Origin: Amylostereum areolatum
Lineage: Eukaryota; Basidiomycota; Agaricomycetes; Russulales; Stereaceae
DNA: 64,000 bases
Direction: 5' to 3'
Assembly: GCA_012932865.1 (NCBI GenBank)
Contig: SAXG01000003.1
Location: 372,001 to 436,000, forward strand
Shown here one piece after another: positions 1 through 11,596 of this stretch. The notes beneath the pieces are model-generated. The model had not been told where the DNA came from and ran no database searches. It saw only the letters and a list, made by a program, of their open reading frames with translations. The stretch's first letter is position 1, and every line of letters begins with the position of its first letter. The position numbers and the translations under genes are program-made.

Positions 1-732
1 GCTCCACGGGCACGTGCGGGCAGGAGACGGCGCGTCGAGTCGGCGGCGTCGAGCTCATGTTCCGCCTTGACGGACACCATCTCACAACGAGAAAGGCTCC
101 CACAAAGCGGGACTCGAGGCCGACATGTGGGATCCGTCTCCGTGGCACGGCCACGAGTAGTAGCTTCTTCCGAGGGTACTCTTGTTTGCAACCCGGGCCA
201 AACCCACTTCTCCTCAGCATCTTCGAGCTCCTTCCCTGCTCGTTCGTTGAAAATGGAACTTCACCATGTGGTAGGAAAGTAGTCGTCCATTGACCGTAGA
301 GGATGACCCGTTCCACAACCGAAACTTGCGACGGGTTATCAGAGGTACGGCTGACATCCTGGATATTCAACCTCTGCATCAGCATGGGGCTTAGGATATG
401 ATTGCATGCAGATTCGAGGCCCTATGCCTTAGTCCTGGGATAAAATCATCTCAAGAAGGTCGAAAGCCACGCTGCATCTCTTCATGGCAATGCCTCCGGA
501 TGAACGCGTCAGCACGGCAAGCACGGCGATACCTTTCTATGTCCCTGGAGTATCAGATGCCGTCGCAGAACGTCACATTCGTGCCGCTGGGATCAGAAAC
601 GGGATATGAGGGTCGATGGATTGTGTGAGTCAGTGTGACTGATGTTCGCGCTTGCAGCCTTGTTTGTAAGTTCGATCCGTAAGGCGGAAATCTAGGTCAA
701 TCGCCAGCGGTAATTAACCAAGATTATGACCG
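1..732. other. No gene recognised at left edge
   Basis: Short open frames occur but none has spliced continuity, a recognisable domain or a plausible codon pattern. The stretch may hold the end of a gene lying outside the window plus the upstream region of the first Hsp31 gene. Confidence 0.5.
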
Positions 733-743
733 TATATAAAAGG
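733..743 (+). promoter_or_regulatory. TATA box of first Hsp31 gene
   Basis: TATATAAAAGG lies about 52 bases upstream of the ATG at 795. The paralogue at 2642 has a TATA-like element at almost the same distance, which supports it as the core promoter. Confidence 0.55.
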
Positions 744-794
744 ACTGGGGGTTGAAGTTGAAGGTGCGGTACCCATCTATATATTTCCGTCAAC

Positions 795-1820
795 ATGCCT
801 CGCATCCTTTTCGTGTTCACCTCAGCAACTAAATCATTGACTGGGAAGTCTATCGTCAGTTGATTCCATCTACTTCACGATCTTCACTGACCTCTAGCAT
901 TTGGTGTTAGGGCTGGTTTCTCCCCGAAGCTGCATATCCATACTACGTGCTTGCGCCGCACTATGGCATCGACTTTGCTGCACCAGCCGGACCGAACCCC
1001 ACCGTCGACCCAACCAGTGTAGAGGTGCGTACTTCACTTTCATCCTCATATTTATATATGTTTCTGACGTATCCACTCCCAGCTCTTCCTGGATGACACA
1101 GGCCGGCGGTTTCTCGCCGACCCGGCTGTGAAGAGTCTCCTTGAGCACGCGAAGAAACTTGACAGCGTCGACGCGGACAATTATGAAGCCATTTATTATG
1201 TCGGAGGACATGGGCCCTCCATCGACCTCGTGGATAACAAGGTTAACACCGCCCTTGCTGAGAAGGTCATTCATCCCAACCTCATCTGTCTGCTTCTTGT
1301 CCCGCTGATCTTGAAATAGTTCTATCAGTCTGGGAAGATCGTAGCCGCAGTGTGCCATGGCCCGGCGTGAGTTGTCTAGCTCGACCAGATATGCGTCCAC
1401 GCTGATAGTATAGGGGACGCTTACAGAGCCTTGAGAGACGTGAAAGGCACCGACGGAAGATCCATCTTTGCCGGAAGGACAGTAACGTCGTTCTCCAATG
1501 AAGAAGAAGAAATCGTCGATGGCGTCAAGGTGAACATCAGACTCACCGGTAGTAGATGCTTTTCGAAAACTGTGACTGACTATCCTGCTAGGATATTCCA
1601 TTCTCGGTCGAGGACGAAATCCAGAGGCTTGGCGGGACGTATGTGAAGGCTGACAAGCCGTGGGGGGTACGTGACGACCTCGTTCATTCGTAATGAACGT
1701 TGGCTGATTCCACAACAGGTGAAGGTCGTTCGTGATGGCACTCTTATCTCAGCCCAGAACCCGGCCTCTGCGGGGCTCCTTGGGGAGGAGATACTGAATG
1801 CCCTCCAAGAGAAGGCTTAG
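795..1820 (+). CDS. Hsp31-like DJ-1/PfpI protein, copy 1
   Basis: A spliced protein of about 227 residues beginning MPRILFVFTSATKSLTG. Members of the Hsp31 branch of the DJ-1/PfpI family act as glutathione-independent glyoxalases (methylglyoxal to lactate), protein deglycases or chaperones in cytosol. The nucleophile elbow AAVCHGPA carries the reactive cysteine near residue 130, and a conserved glutamate sits in WFLPEAAYP near residue 25, as in the family. Exon 1 is 795-854 and exon 2 starts at 911; splice positions match those of the second copy at 2642, showing tandem duplication. The C-terminus has the family motif SAQNPASAG. Function is inferred from family; which activity dominates cannot be told from sequence. 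Confidence 0.88.
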
Positions 1821-1986
1821 TTCGGCGCGTCGCGCTAGGTAGGTCTGTCATGCTTAGGGGACTGGGAGTGGTCGTGACCCGTCGACAAGAATCCCGTGAT
1901 CGCGTTGCTCTGCGATCCGGCTACTGCAAATCGCCGCCCGGGGATGTCGTCATCGGTGTACACTGTCAGTCATGAATAGCCCGAGC

Positions 1987-2450
1987 CTATCTTCTTCGGT
2001 TCCACTCTCCGACTTCAAACCTACAACAATCATTAGCAACGGGAAAGAGAAAATGCCAGCAGGGTGACTTACCAGCGTGCATCCATCAACTGTAGCCTAA
2101 AGTAGGTACATCTACATAAGAGAATGAGCACAGAAAAGACCAATGAGAAAGGAAACATACCATGAGACAGCCCAGCCCAACAGTGCCAGCTCGCCGAGTT
2201 GTCATCGCGCATCTGCAGAGCCGTGAGCGACAAAACCATGGTGATTGAATTGCACACGCACCCATGTTAGCCGCGAAGAAGAAAGTGTGGAAAAGGGTCG
2301 CTGCATTGATGCGAAGGAAGAAGGCCAGGCTGAGGACGACCCAGGATGGCGCGAAGGACGAAGGGGACGGGGGGAAAGAGTGAACGAAGGAACAAAAGCG
2401 TGAAGTCGAACTTTTCTGTTGATGGTCACGTGTGTCTGTTGAGTTCCCAC
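1987..2450 (-). CDS. Possible small membrane protein antisense between Hsp31 copies
   Basis: On the minus strand a hydrophobic reading frame (WVVLSLAFFLRINAA ... TLFHTFFFAANM) can be joined through plausible introns to an ending MLMDARWFEVGEWNRRR and a stop at 1987-1989. The last intron is convincing: GTAAGT donor, CTAAT branch-like sequence and TTGTAG acceptor. The upstream junction near 2210-2270 is uncertain because the best acceptor gives a stop, and I find no in-frame start ATG, so the right boundary is approximate. I do not recognise the family. It could be a one- or two-span membrane protein, or only a non-coding antisense transcript. Confidence 0.3.
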
Positions 2451-2586
2451 GGTGGTGAAAACATGCGGTTACTGCACGACAATTTTATTTGACTTGACTT
2501 CGAGAGAGTACTAAGCTGTTCCAGGTGCCAAGTGGTATGACGGAGCGAGGTGGATGTCCTTGCTTTGAAATACCATCCTGATTTCG

Positions 2587-2592
2587 TATAAG
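2587..2592 (+). promoter_or_regulatory. TATA-like element of second Hsp31 gene
   Basis: TATAAG lies 50 bases before the ATG at 2642, about the same spacing as the TATA box of the first copy. Confidence 0.45.
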
Positions 2593-2641
2593 AACCCTCC
2601 GAACTCGGTCGAATTTTCACTCTTCTCTCTCACCATCCAAC

Positions 2642-3660
2642 ATGTCGCGCATCCTCTTCATCTACACTTCTGCCAGCAAGACCCTCACCGGTAACGAGAC
2701 GGTGCGATCGTAGTGCCTTCCACATGTTCTCCCCTCCCTGACTTCATCTACAGGGATGGTACCTTCCTGAGGCCGCCCACCCCTATTACGTTCTTGCACC
2801 TCATTTCCCTATCGATTTCGCGGCCCCGGAAGGCCCCAACCCTCCCCTCGACTCGGCCAGCGTCAAGGTGCGTTGCCCCGAAAGGTCGATCGTGTCTGCC
2901 TTTACTTAGGCCTCTCCCCCAGCTGTTCACCGACGACGAGAGCCAAAACTTCCTCAAAGATCCCAAGGTCAAGGAGCTCTTCGATAACGCCAAGGTGCTT
3001 AAGACCGTCAACCTTGACGATTACGCCGCGATCTTCTACGTTGGAGGCCACGGGCCCGTCATCGACCTCGCCGTAGACCCTGTCAACATCGAGCTTGCGA
3101 ACAAGGTATGTCATCGTCATCTTTCGAAAGCAAAGCGAGTCCCACTTACCCGGCGTACAGTTCTACCGCTCCGGCAAGATCGTGTCCGCTGTTTGCCACG
3201 GACCGGCGTAAGTAGCCATATTTTCTCATGAGAGGACGAGCCCACTGACGATCCGCTTGCGTCATAGTGCGTTGGTTGGCGTGACCGGGGCTGACGGGAA
3301 GTCCATCTTTGCGGGAAAGAAGGCTACTGGGTTCTCGAACATAGAGGAAGAGCAAGTTGACAAGGTCAAGGTTAGTGGCCTCCTGAATTTGCATCACCGA
3401 TACCTCGACCTGATGATCGTATTCATATCCAGGAAGTGCCCTTCCTGCTTGAAGACCGGATCAACAAGCTCGGTGGAACGTACGAGAGGGCTGACCCGTG
3501 GGGGGTGAGTTCCGCTGTGCTTGTACATGTCTTACGTGCTGATCATGTTCGGAACCAGGTCAAGGTCGTCCATGACGGCAACCTCATCACTGGCCAGAAC
3601 CCAGCGTCCGCGGGGCCGCTCGCGGAGGAAGTCCTCAAGACTCTGCAGGCGAAAGCATAA
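2642..3660 (+). CDS. Hsp31-like DJ-1/PfpI protein, copy 2
   Basis: Second tandem copy, starting MSRILFIYTSASKTLTG. It has the same exon layout as the gene at 795 and the same landmarks: glutamate in WYLPEAAHP, nucleophile cysteine in SAVCHGPA and C-terminal TGQNPASAGPL. Expected role is detoxification of methylglyoxal or related stress protection in the cytosol, by family. Both copies keep the catalytic residues, so neither looks like a relic. Divergence through the whole length (for instance IYTSASKTL against VFTSATKSL) suggests the duplication is not recent. Codon use resembles neighbours. The gene converges with the RRM gene that ends at 3839. Confidence 0.9.
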
Positions 3661-3838
3661 AGGAGCGATGTCTTTAGGGCCAAGTGCTCGCAGTGTACGT
3701 GGGATGTAGTACTTCCCAGCATAGTGTATCCCTAGTCGAAATTCTAAGGCAAATGGCCGCATCAATTTTTTTCACTTGAAAGATCGGCATTGTAAAGGTA
3801 CAAAATGTGTGCAAGAGAGGTGGATACATGCCAATGTA

Positions 3839-4803
3839 TTAGTTGATAAATTCAACAGACATAAGCCAGCCAGGTTTGAGAATGAAGCCATTCAAGCCTT
3901 CTTTTGCGACCGATGCAAGCTCCGGGGTGTCGAACATGACCTGCGCCATTTTGACCTTATGTCCTGCCGCATTCGGAGTGGGTGCCGGTGCCACAGCGGT
4001 CGACTGGAATCCCCGGTATCTGGACGCACTCGTCAGACAGGAAGGCGTCGGTCCATCAACGGAACACGCACTGTTGGAACAACATCGACAACGCGGCATC
4101 CGTGGCTTCTTGTGGAAGATTAGTGCACAGCAAACGGTGCGAAGGTTTTTGTGCGGTTTTGGGTACTGCAGTCGGCGCAGGAGCTGGAGGAAGGAGGCAA
4201 GGACGAATGATGTGAACCCAGCCAACACGGATCGGATGCAGTAAATACATGACATACTATTCGTACTGGCCGTCTTCTGCCCGGGCTCGTCGTCCTCATC
4301 CATGTCCATCTCCTCCCCATCATCGTCGTTGTCGTCGGCCTTTTCGCGTTTGTTACGCGTCGTGCCGTCGTCCATGTCCTCGTCTTCGCGCGGACGTTTG
4401 GAGGCAGCTACACGGGCGGCGGGCGTGTTGGGAGGAACAAAGTTAGGATCCTCCCGTCGAAGCGTCGAGTGCGATTTGGTCTTCGCGTATTGGATGCGCT
4501 GCGAAAGCCCAGTATAAGCTAGATTGTCCGGGGGGGATCGATATTACGCACTAGTGGTTTGTCGTAGAACATCATTCCATCGCAAGCGCGAAGAGCAGAG
4601 GTCGCAGCGGCGAGATCAGTGAAGACGAGGAAGGCCTGGCCCCTCATCTTAGATGTTTTGAGAGCGACTACATCGATGAGCTTGCCGTATGTCGTGAAGA
4701 GGGCATAGAGTTGAGAGCGAAGTTCCTCCTTGTTGACCTGATCGTTGAGGTTGTTGATGTACAGTGTCGTATTGGGCTGGGAGTTGGAGGAAGATGAAGC
4801 CAT
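3839..4803 (-). CDS. U1A/U2B''-type snRNP protein with two RRMs
   Basis: Starts MASSSSNSQPNTTLYINNL at 4803. RRM1 shows RNP2 (LYINNL) and RNP1 (RGQAFLVF) and the family block MMFYDKPL, then after an intron RIQYAKTKS. A charged linker rich in K, R, D and E follows (MDMDEDDEP). RRM2 begins after further introns with TNLPQEATDAALSMLF and ends LKPGWLMSVEFIN with a stop at 3839-3841. Proteins of this family bind a stem-loop of U1 or U2 snRNA in the spliceosome. Fungi often carry a single member, so I cannot say whether it serves U1, U2 or both. Boundaries of the middle exons are read by eye. Confidence 0.9.
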
Positions 4804-5211
4804 GGTCGCGTCGAGCAGGCGACTGGGGAGAGAGGCCGCGGCCTGGCACGTTGGTCACGAACGTGAGTCTGTGACCTTTGCGTGACGAGTCGGGGAAAGG
4901 GAATTGGCGCTCACAGGAACGACGGTTTGACGATCTTCGAAAAGCGGAGCTACTGCTACGGCCGTTCGTCTTTTCTGCTCTCCCCTATACCTTAGAACGA
5001 ACAATTCGCCTGGTGCTCTCGATTATTGTATCGTATGTCTCTCTATCCCCTCTTTCTCTCCGGTACTTTTTGCTGACTGTGGTGGTACGCGGTATAGACG
5101 CCTGAGGTTTACATCCTCCAAGAGTCCACGTTTCTGTCGACACAACGACACGTCGCCTCACCTCGCACAGGTTTATGTCCCTCTGACGCTAACACACATT
5201 CTTCCAAACGC
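4804..5211. promoter_or_regulatory. Divergent intergenic region, RRM gene / ceramide synthase
   Basis: About 0.4 kb between two outward-facing start codons, so it must hold both promoters. Pyrimidine-rich tracts lie just upstream of 5212. I see no clear TATA box and no coding potential. Confidence 0.5.
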
Positions 5212-6522
5212 ATGGACCGTCTTTTCGACATCGGGACTCTCCCGTCTTTTCTCGTCCCATTTGTGTCCCTGTCCTACAGCACCCCCACCCCTTCGTACAC
5301 AGACAGCTTCCCCGAGTCAACATACTATGAAATAGGCTACCGAGATGTCTGCCTCATGGTCTCCATCATCGCCATCATGGCCGTTCTTCGTGACGCTGCC
5401 CGCCTTCTCGTCCTCGAGCCTTTCGCATCCTGGAAACTCACCCGCGACTGGCGCCATTCAAAGACCACACACGCAAACGGCAGTGCCAAGATCGAAGCAT
5501 CACCCAATGCAAAGTCAAACGGACATGTCAACGAGAAGTCTTGTTTAGGACTTGCGGAAGGCTCACGTGAAGCTCGTCGTATCCGTCATAGCGTGATAAG
5601 GTTCGCGGAACAAGGTTGGGTATTCGTCTACTATCTGGCCCAATGGTCATTCGGCTTGGTACGCCCACCCTGTGATCCTTGCCGTCTGTTCTGACCGGCT
5701 CTGTTTCCAGTACGTTTACATCAACGTTCCCAAGGATCCATGGACGGGATATCCCCATACACAACTTCCCGGACCGGTCAAACTCTACTACCTTGTCCAA
5801 ATGTCCTTTTATCTCCATGCTGTCCTTGTTCTCAATGCAGAGGCCCGCCGGAAAGACCACTGGCAAATGAACGCACACCACATCATCACCATCGTCCTCA
5901 TGGGTCTTAGCTACACCTACAACTTCACCCGCGTTGGGTGCTTAATTACGTTCATCATGGACTGGTGTGACATCATATTGCCCGTTCGTTAATACTGTTA
6001 ATCTCCGGGATGGACTTCCTTCTGATCGCCTTTTCTGGCTCTCTGCAGTTCGCCAAAATGCTGCGCTACCTGGGTTACCAGACGCTTTGCGACGGAGCTT
6101 TCATTTCATTCATGATTTCGTGGCTTTACACACGGACCTATCTCTTCACTCGTGTCGTCATATCCACCTCAGTCGACGCACCCAGGATCCTACCCTTTCG
6201 ACTGGAGGCCGGAGGAGGGATTTTATTTCACCAAGGAAGGCTCACATGGGGTTCATGGCATTGCTAATATCATTGGAGGTAGGTATCGAAAAGTCAATAC
6301 GGTATCCTCGTACTGACGATGTATCTTTTGCCCTACAGATTCTCCAAGTATTCTGGTGCTACCTGATTTTTAGCGTCGCTTATCGCGTCGCAACTGGCCA
6401 AGGGGCCGACGATTCGCGGAGTGATGACGAGGAGTGAGTTACAATCATGGCCTTGCATGATCTCCACTGACTGGATCTGTCTGGCCTTCAGCGAGAACGG
6501 AGACGTGAAGAAAGACCGGTAG
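5212..6522 (+). CDS. LAG1: Ceramide synthase (Lag1/Lac1, TLC domain)
   Basis: An ER multi-span enzyme that N-acylates sphingoid bases with fatty acyl-CoA. Exon 1 (5212-5658) encodes a luminal/first-span N-terminus; exon 2 starts at 5711. The Lag motif region is clear: QMNAHHIITIVLMGLSYTYN contains the paired histidines, followed by DWCDIILP. Exon 3 (from 6049) gives FAKMLRYLGYQTLCDG. The next stretch is conserved but spread over three frames: DAPRILPF, then DWRPEEGFYFTK, then AHMGFMALLISL, needing removal of one T at 6196-6198 and one G at 6239-6240. The rest (ILQVFWCYLIFSVAYRV) and an acidic tail are normal. If the two extra bases are real, the gene is a pseudogene; I think they are sequence errors. 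Confidence 0.87.
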
Positions 6523-6738
6523 GACCGGTCGACGGCGGGTCCGAAGGCCGTGTCATAGACGAACTATACCCTGTTGATATAAGGACACTTGCGAGACCTC
6601 CACGGAGATCCTGGACACCTCTTAAAACCACCTGCTTAGCACCCGATCCGTAGCTCATTTGTCCCAAAGACCCAAATGTGTCCGTTCAGATTGCGCTCGA
6701 TACAAGTATACAATGAATATCCACAAAAACTTCAACAC

Positions 6739-8642
6739 CTACCCCATGCTTTTGATTCGAACGGAGACGCCACCGACGCCGGATGCTTGACTGTCCTCCG
6801 GTTTCTCTCCTGCATGTTTTGTGCGTTCCGCGATGACGCCCCACTGTATCCACCATTCGTCTGCTGCGTCCTCAACATTATACCCGTACAGCTTGATGTT
6901 CATGTTTTCGTCTCCGTCGAACATTCCTCGTCCAGTCGATGACTTCTCGGTGAACAGACGTTCGCGCTCTTCCGCCTCGGGCCCATCGGGCATCGTCCAG
7001 AGCTGCATGGTCATCAGTTCTACGTCGTTGATCATCTTGCAGCGCGTTTGACGCATTTCTTCGAAAGCGTATAGGAAGGTAGGGATCTGATCCATGAAAT
7101 GGAAATGGGCGAATAGGGCGCCAAGGAGACCCGCGTCCTCGATGCCCATCCCGCCGCCTTGCATGACTCCGGGCTGCAATGAATGTGAGTAAGAAAAAGG
7201 GTGTACGGTGGGGTGAATGGCGTACGAGGTAAGGATGCGCTGCGCCCCCAACGGTGACCATGTGACCACTGTCGTGGACCCATTCGTCGAGGAGGGGTCG
7301 GTTAACGATGCGGATCTTGGAGACAGAGGTTGCGAGGCTTGCTAGTTTGTGAATACTGGACGTATGGTGAATTAGCATTCACCGACCATATACAACATGC
7401 TTGACTGACCTGGGATGACAGAAATCTTCTGCCAAGGCCGCAAACTCCTTCGATGTAATTGTATCGTTCCAATCCTCTCCACCCCCATCCCCTGATGAGG
7501 GAACATATAGATGGAAAGCGATGTCTGTCTCATTCTGCCAGACATCAGCGTGTGTAAGCTTGTGGACTGTAGTCACCTACGAAAGGATATATGTGGGCTT
7601 GTCTTCCGTTTCCGTAGAAGTAATTCACCTCTGTCTGCCCAACCTAAGGTGAATTGAGCGATGCAGGGAGTCACTAAGAAGATACTCACAAGCTCTTTGT
7701 TTGCAGATACCTCAGGATCTGCTTCTGCTGCCGTGCGGGGTATGATAGCACTGATATGGACGGTGTAAGTGCCAGGGAATCTGCGCGGGTCAAGGGCGAC
7801 ACTCACTCTAACATTACCATACCCATGTCCATGCCCTGGTCCTCCCCTGGTTCTTCCAACATTTTTCGACACACGCTTAGGCATCCTGACGCTCCAACGA
7901 CCATGTCCGCGAGGAGAACCTCTCCATTCGCGAGTGTAACCGACCGGCCGTCCTCGCCAATTTCTGTCACCTCCGCGTCCATGCGAACCTTGGCACCAAG
8001 TTGCTCAGCAATGTCAAGGATCGACAACTCGAGCTCCCCTCGCTGCGCTAGACCGTAAGTTCAGGGACACGAAAGTGGATTGAATGGAAGGGCATACGCT
8101 GACGAGCATCAATTCACCCCCCGCGTCTTTCACCAGGTCAGTATCGTATCTGTCCTCGCCGAGGGTATGGAGGGTTTGTACTGGCATTGTAGGGTGGTAA
8201 GGAGACAAACAGAACGCCGAACGAAGGACGCACGGTTTCGGAACCAGACATTTTCCGAGGTGATCCCTGCCCTGTCTAAGATGTGGAGTAGATTCCAGCG
8301 TGAAAAAAGGCTTGACACGCTCGCAGGTACGGGGAATCCACATTTTCGTTTGGGGGACTGTTTGACGGTGGTGAGATAAATTTAACAAGTGAAAAAAGAT
8401 GCGATGCTGACTACTGTCCAGTCTTTATCTTTCTCCAACACAAGGACGCGGTGACCCACGCGAGTGAGCGCAAGAGCACATGTGAGTCCTGTTACGCCTG
8501 CACCGACGACGACGATGTCCAGGGGGAGGGAAGTCTGTTTAGGAGCTCTTGCCTGAAAACTGGTGTCAACTCGCCATTCCTTGCGCACCAATCGATGACG
8601 ACTCGCCTTATTGACATTAATACCGGTCAATTTCTGATGCAT
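6739..8642 (-). CDS. FAD-dependent monooxygenase (salicylate-hydroxylase-like)
   Basis: A class A flavoprotein hydroxylase that would use NAD(P)H and O2 to hydroxylate an aromatic or similar small substrate. The N-terminal Rossmann fingerprint is VVVGAGVTGLTCALAL, ending in an acidic residue at VLEKD. Further landmarks are EIGEDGRSVTLANGE, VVGASGC and SAIIPRTAAEADPEVS. The second FAD motif reads TVGGAAHPYL, then after an intron PGVMQGGGMGIEDA; the usual GD is GG here. The C-terminus ends RIKSMG at 6739. One junction (7781-7806) fits the frame only as a 26-nt intron with GTGAGT and CGCAG. Substrate is unknown; no biosynthetic partner genes lie beside it. Confidence 0.85.
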
Positions 8643-9650
8643 GGCGGTTCGAAGACGGACAATAAGGATGCGACGGCGAGAAGAAAACGGAGGACAACGG
8701 AGATGGGAATGCGCACTTCACACCCATGGAGAGCCAGTGCGGTTTTATTGGTTGAGGGTGCGTAGGAGTGGGTATGTAGCGGCTGTCAAAGACGGGGATT
8801 TAATAAGCTAGAATGTTCTGAGGAAATCGCGAGGAATAAGACCGAGCTAGTCTAAATACCAGGTACCAGGGAGACCCACAAACCCACCCGTAAAAATGGA
8901 CGACTCGGCGGGCGGCAATCACCACAGAGATGAGGCGGGCGGGCGGAAGCTGGCGGGAGGAATGTCAATATGGCCATGCCACAAATCGGGGACTGCTCCA
9001 TCACATAGCACCCCTCTTTGGTGCCCCGGTACCACAGAGATTCGAGTGTCCTTACACCCAGTTGTCCCTGCCCAATAAAAGTCAGGTCGCCTCCAATTGA
9101 AAATCAGCAGACGCCCTGCGTCGACAACGCCCGCAGCACTTACGATGTACAGTCTGGTATCAGTACATTCGCCGGTTCCCCCTGTCTCACCTGCATAAAT
9201 CATAATTACCTCATCACGGCCGCCCAGCAGTGCTGTCAGAGTCAGGTCGAGTTCGATCTGAGTGTGGTCGCATGAGCGGTTTCATGCTTGCCCTGGTCGG
9301 GGTCCTGGTTTCTTCCTAAAAGTGCAAGTACCGATGCGCGAGGAAAAGTGTATAAGTAAAACTCATTCGAGCTTGTCGAGTTCAACGCGAGGGCGAGAGA
9401 CCAAGCTGTCCGGGTTGCGAGTAACAATGAAGGCCGTACATCACGTGGCCGCGCGAGCACAACGCCATATCGGAACATCTGGGTGCCACTGTCAGTGGCT
9501 GCAGCTTGCCGCTCAGACTCAGCGCAGCTTCGACTCGGTTCAGATTCCAGTGGCGTCACGCTCGTCCATCTACACGTTTTCTTGACCCTTCTCGTACACC
9601 GCACCCCTTCGCCTCATCCTCGCTTTCCGCATTCAATTCGCACACCGGGA
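8643..9650. other. Intergenic region, monooxygenase / Snf7
   Basis: About 1 kb between divergent start codons. Short open frames are not supported by homology or splice signals. It contains the two promoters; I see no repeat or RNA gene. Confidence 0.45.
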
Positions 9651-10688
9651 ATGATGGCCTCATTTATGAGCTATTTCGGTGGGCGGAGAGATCCAAAGCA
9701 GACCGCGCGCGAGGCCATCGTCGGCCTACGCGAGCAGCTGCTTATGATCGAGAAGAAGGAGGAGCACACACAACGGCAGGTCGACGAAGTCTCTCGCGAA
9801 AGCGAAGGCAAATGTATCCTCGAACAAAGCTGGTGCGCACCACTTCTCCTTCGACCCTCCCCGACCCCGCATTCCGACATGGACATCTGCCATCTACGCA
9901 TACATTCCCTGGCCCGCGCCCGCTTGCGGTTTAGGGCGGGAAACGCTGACTTTATCCATGTATAGTGGCAACGGCTGCTCTGCGACGGAAGAAGATGCTG
10001 GAGACGGAGCTGGATCGACTCGCGGGCACCCGACTGCAGCTTGAAATGCAAGTGAACACGCTCGAATCTGCCAATCTGAACGCGGAGACGATGGCGGCCA
10101 TGAAGAAGGGGTCCGAGGCCCTCAAGCACATACACGGAAAGCTGTGCGTCTTCGTCTTCCCCTCTCCGTTTCCTGTTTTTTCCTTAGAGCGAGACACGCT
10201 AATATTGGTTGGACCTGTAGGGACATGGACAAGGTCGACGCGACGATGAACGCCATCAATGAGCAGCGCGAGCTTGCGAACGAGATCTCCGAGGCGATTT
10301 CGAATCCTCAATACGCGGGTATCGAGGTGGACGAGGTGCGTTTCCTTATCGTCTGTCCCCACTCGCTTTTCTTTGGCGACTGACTGCGGGAATCTTCCCA
10401 GGACGATCTCAAGGCGGACCTTGCGGAGCTCGAGCAGGAGGATCTCAACGACCGACTCATGAACGCGGATCACGTCCCGATACACACCCCCGCAGGCGTG
10501 CGAGTGGAAGCCCGTGCGTCCTTTCCCTTCTCCTTCTCCTTGCCCATACCCTCCTCTCCGCCTATTCCGCCCTTCTTTTCTCCACGCGTATACGCGCATC
10601 TATTAACTGTAACACAGCTCGGCATCGAACAGCAGAAGAAGCAGAAGAGGAAGAACTCAGACAGTTGCAGGCCGAGCTTGCAATGTAA
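9651..10688 (+). CDS. SNF7: ESCRT-III subunit Snf7 (CHMP4 type)
   Basis: Core ESCRT-III protein that polymerises on endosomal membranes for multivesicular-body formation and membrane scission. It starts MMASFMSYFGGRRDPKQ; the second Met at 9654 may be the true start. The basic helix 1-2 hairpin (TAREAIVGLREQLLMIEKKE) is followed after an intron by LATAALRRKKMLE, then NLNAETMAAMKKG, DMDKVDATMNAINEQRE and an acidic C-terminus with RTAEEAEEEELRQLQAELAM, typical of the MIM/autoinhibitory end. Charge distribution (basic front, acidic back) and length of roughly 210 residues fit the family. Confidence 0.92.
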
Positions 10689-11596
10689 CATTACCACGCA
10701 CTGTGATCCCCGCCCACGCAACCCATTTCACGCTGCTTGCCCAGCCCTTTCTCCGTAGAGTGGAATATCCCTGCGCACGCCCTCTGTCCCCTGTTCGTCT
10801 GGCTTTACTCTTGTAATTTGATGCTCTTGTTATATTATGATCCACCTCAGTCTGTTTCTTCAAGTTTTTTTTCAGCGCAAGCATAACCTCCCTTCTCGCC
10901 TACGGCTGCATTTTTCCATCGAACGTACACATGTTGTATATATAATTTAGTCACTCTATGCTCTGCGAGCTCGACGCAACACGGTATGTGTCTGAAGCAT
11001 GCGTATCAATCCATACCATGAATTCCTCTAGGGTACTGCAATAAAGAGCCGCCGAGAAAGACCGGGAACGAGACATTGCGATGGTATCAAAAGTAGATGT
11101 ACAACTGAGCGAATGTCATGAGACGGTTGGGAGGAGAAAGAAGATAAACGTATAAACAGTAATTTAATCGGAAGCGAAGTGGGCGGAAGGTGGGCGGGTC
11201 GGAGAGCAAAGGACAAGATAGAAACGCGAGTTCGGAAAGCCCCAGGCGGGCGTAATGGGGGACGAATGAACTATGTGACACACGAGGAACGTGGGGAAAA
11301 CCTCGCTAGAGTTATTAGAATCATGATGCGGTTGCGAGTAGACGTGGTACGATATTGCGGTGCGGAGTGGATCGTGGAGGCGGATGGGGGACAAGGGGTG
11401 AAATGGATGCAATGGATGGTGGGGGTGACGTGCGTGGATAGATGCAGAGACGAGGGAGCCCAAGAAGAAGAAAACAATGATACAGCAAAGCATGTCCGAG
11501 TGTAGCGTAGGAGAAGTATCGCGTGGAAGCGGTTGAGCGCAGAGGTCGGATGGGGTAGCCGGAAAGGCGGTGGGTCCGTGAGCGTGAGCGTGATCG
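10689..11596. other. Convergent intergenic region, Snf7 / Nem1
   Basis: About 0.9 kb holding the 3' untranslated regions of two converging genes. Open frames here on the minus strand are shadows next to the Nem1 end. No terminator-like or RNA structure was evident to me. Confidence 0.45.

Noticed and set aside
6090..6240. Intron skipping the frame-shifted part of LAG1
   Set aside because: It would delete the conserved DWRPEEGFYFTK segment; the only other candidate is 34 nt and fixes just one of the two shifts.
9242..9604. Minus-strand and plus-strand frames upstream of Snf7
   Set aside because: Shadow frames in the promoter region with no splice or domain support.
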